From positions 1 through 35,116 of the forward strand of contig CAJNOQ010001166.1 in the NCBI GenBank assembly GCA_905250885.1: DNA of 35,116 nucleotides. The letters are read 5' to 3'. The notes beneath the pieces are model-generated. The model made no database searches and was not told the DNA's origin. It saw only the letters and a list, made by a program, of their open reading frames with translations. Numbering within the stretch: position 1 is the stretch's first letter; every line of letters starts with the position of its first letter. Shown one piece after another: positions 34,821 through 35,116 of this stretch. This DNA comes from Didymodactylos carnosus (Eukaryota > Rotifera > Eurotatoria > Philodinida > Philodinidae). Both the position numbers and the translations under genes were made by a program.

Positions 34821-35116
34821 CTAAAATTTTTTGTTTAATCCTGGTTTTAAAGCCGGATGTTGGCTCAACAAATCTCGCAGTTCTGGCAATAAACATCCAG
34901 CTGGAACATTGACATATAGATCTTTTGCCGGTTCTAACATAAGTCAATAACAGAACAGAAAAAAAGTCAAAAATAAACTACTTATTAGGAAAATTTTCAA
35001 CCGCTGATAAATACAAAGCCGGATTTGAGAAGAATGATATTGTTCTATCAATAGCTGCTTTGACTAACGAAGACCCCATTAATGTTATCAAACGGTAACG
35101 TTTCTTCTTTGCGTTG
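34821..35116 (-). CDS. Probable coding fragment running off the right edge, unknown family
   Basis: Two reverse-strand frames look coding. The first is open from the window end to a TAG at 34978-34980 (includes LITLMGSSLVKAAIDRTI and NPALYLSAVENFPN). The second runs from about 34943 to TAG at 34821-34823 (includes AKDLYVNVPAGCLLPELRD). A pyrimidine-rich stretch ending GTTAG lies between them, which suggests a roughly 48-bp intron with a GTAGTT donor. However, that junction puts the second exon in a different frame, so a frameshift or other splice site is needed. The forward strand over 34981-35095 is also open, so strand is not certain. Family unknown. Confidence 0.35.

Overview
The window is AT-rich eukaryotic (animal) DNA. 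One gene has short GT-AG introns of about 66-230 bp mixed with two very long ones. The rest is mostly decayed transposable elements, fold-back repeats and broken gene pieces, including an NHL-repeat fragment. This mixture suits a bdelloid rotifer best. That assignment is an inference from gene style and content, because no species marker is present.

Left part (1-7400), a repeat and transposon graveyard. It starts with a cluster of GAGTACTC palindromes (52-188) and a 1.08-kb fold-back element (450-1533). A pseudogene of unknown family follows (1568-2400), then a minus-strand intron-bearing coding remnant (about 2824-3330) and a Penelope-like GIY-YIG endonuclease remnant (about 3330-3607). A second long fold-back (3719-4313) abuts a broken Ty3/Gypsy-type retroelement. 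Its gag-protease half lies on the minus strand (4314-6117) and its RNase H-integrase half on the plus strand (about 6124-7000), fused head to head with the reverse transcriptase missing.

Centre (8174-18793). The only intact-looking protein gene is a minus-strand nine-exon homologue of the PRDM3/PRDM16 family (EVI1/MECOM, Drosophila hamlet, C. elegans egl-43). The nine exons join in phase to 2340 nt, or 779 residues. The protein has three N-terminal fingers, a CtBP-type PLDLS motif, three C-terminal fingers and an acidic tail, and no PR/SET domain. Two 5' introns (2.2 and 5.3 kb) and about 10 kb of gene-poor, microsatellite-rich sequence upstream (18800-28990) could be its regulatory landscape. 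Nothing in the sequence proves that.

Right part (28600-35116) returns to repeats. It holds a tRNA-Ser(GCU) gene (28996-29077), two inverted-repeat elements and a broken class I SAM-dependent methyltransferase fragment (30793-31251) lying between two 90-bp direct repeats. It also holds a truncated NHL-repeat fragment (32373-32810), a block of repeats that looks less AT-rich (32850-33480), and a probable minus-strand coding fragment running off the right edge.

I found no operon-like or defence-like system. The most interesting items are the PR-less, finger-reduced PRDM3/16 homologue, the inverted gag/RNase H junction, and two independent fold-back elements that each have only their right arm interrupted.
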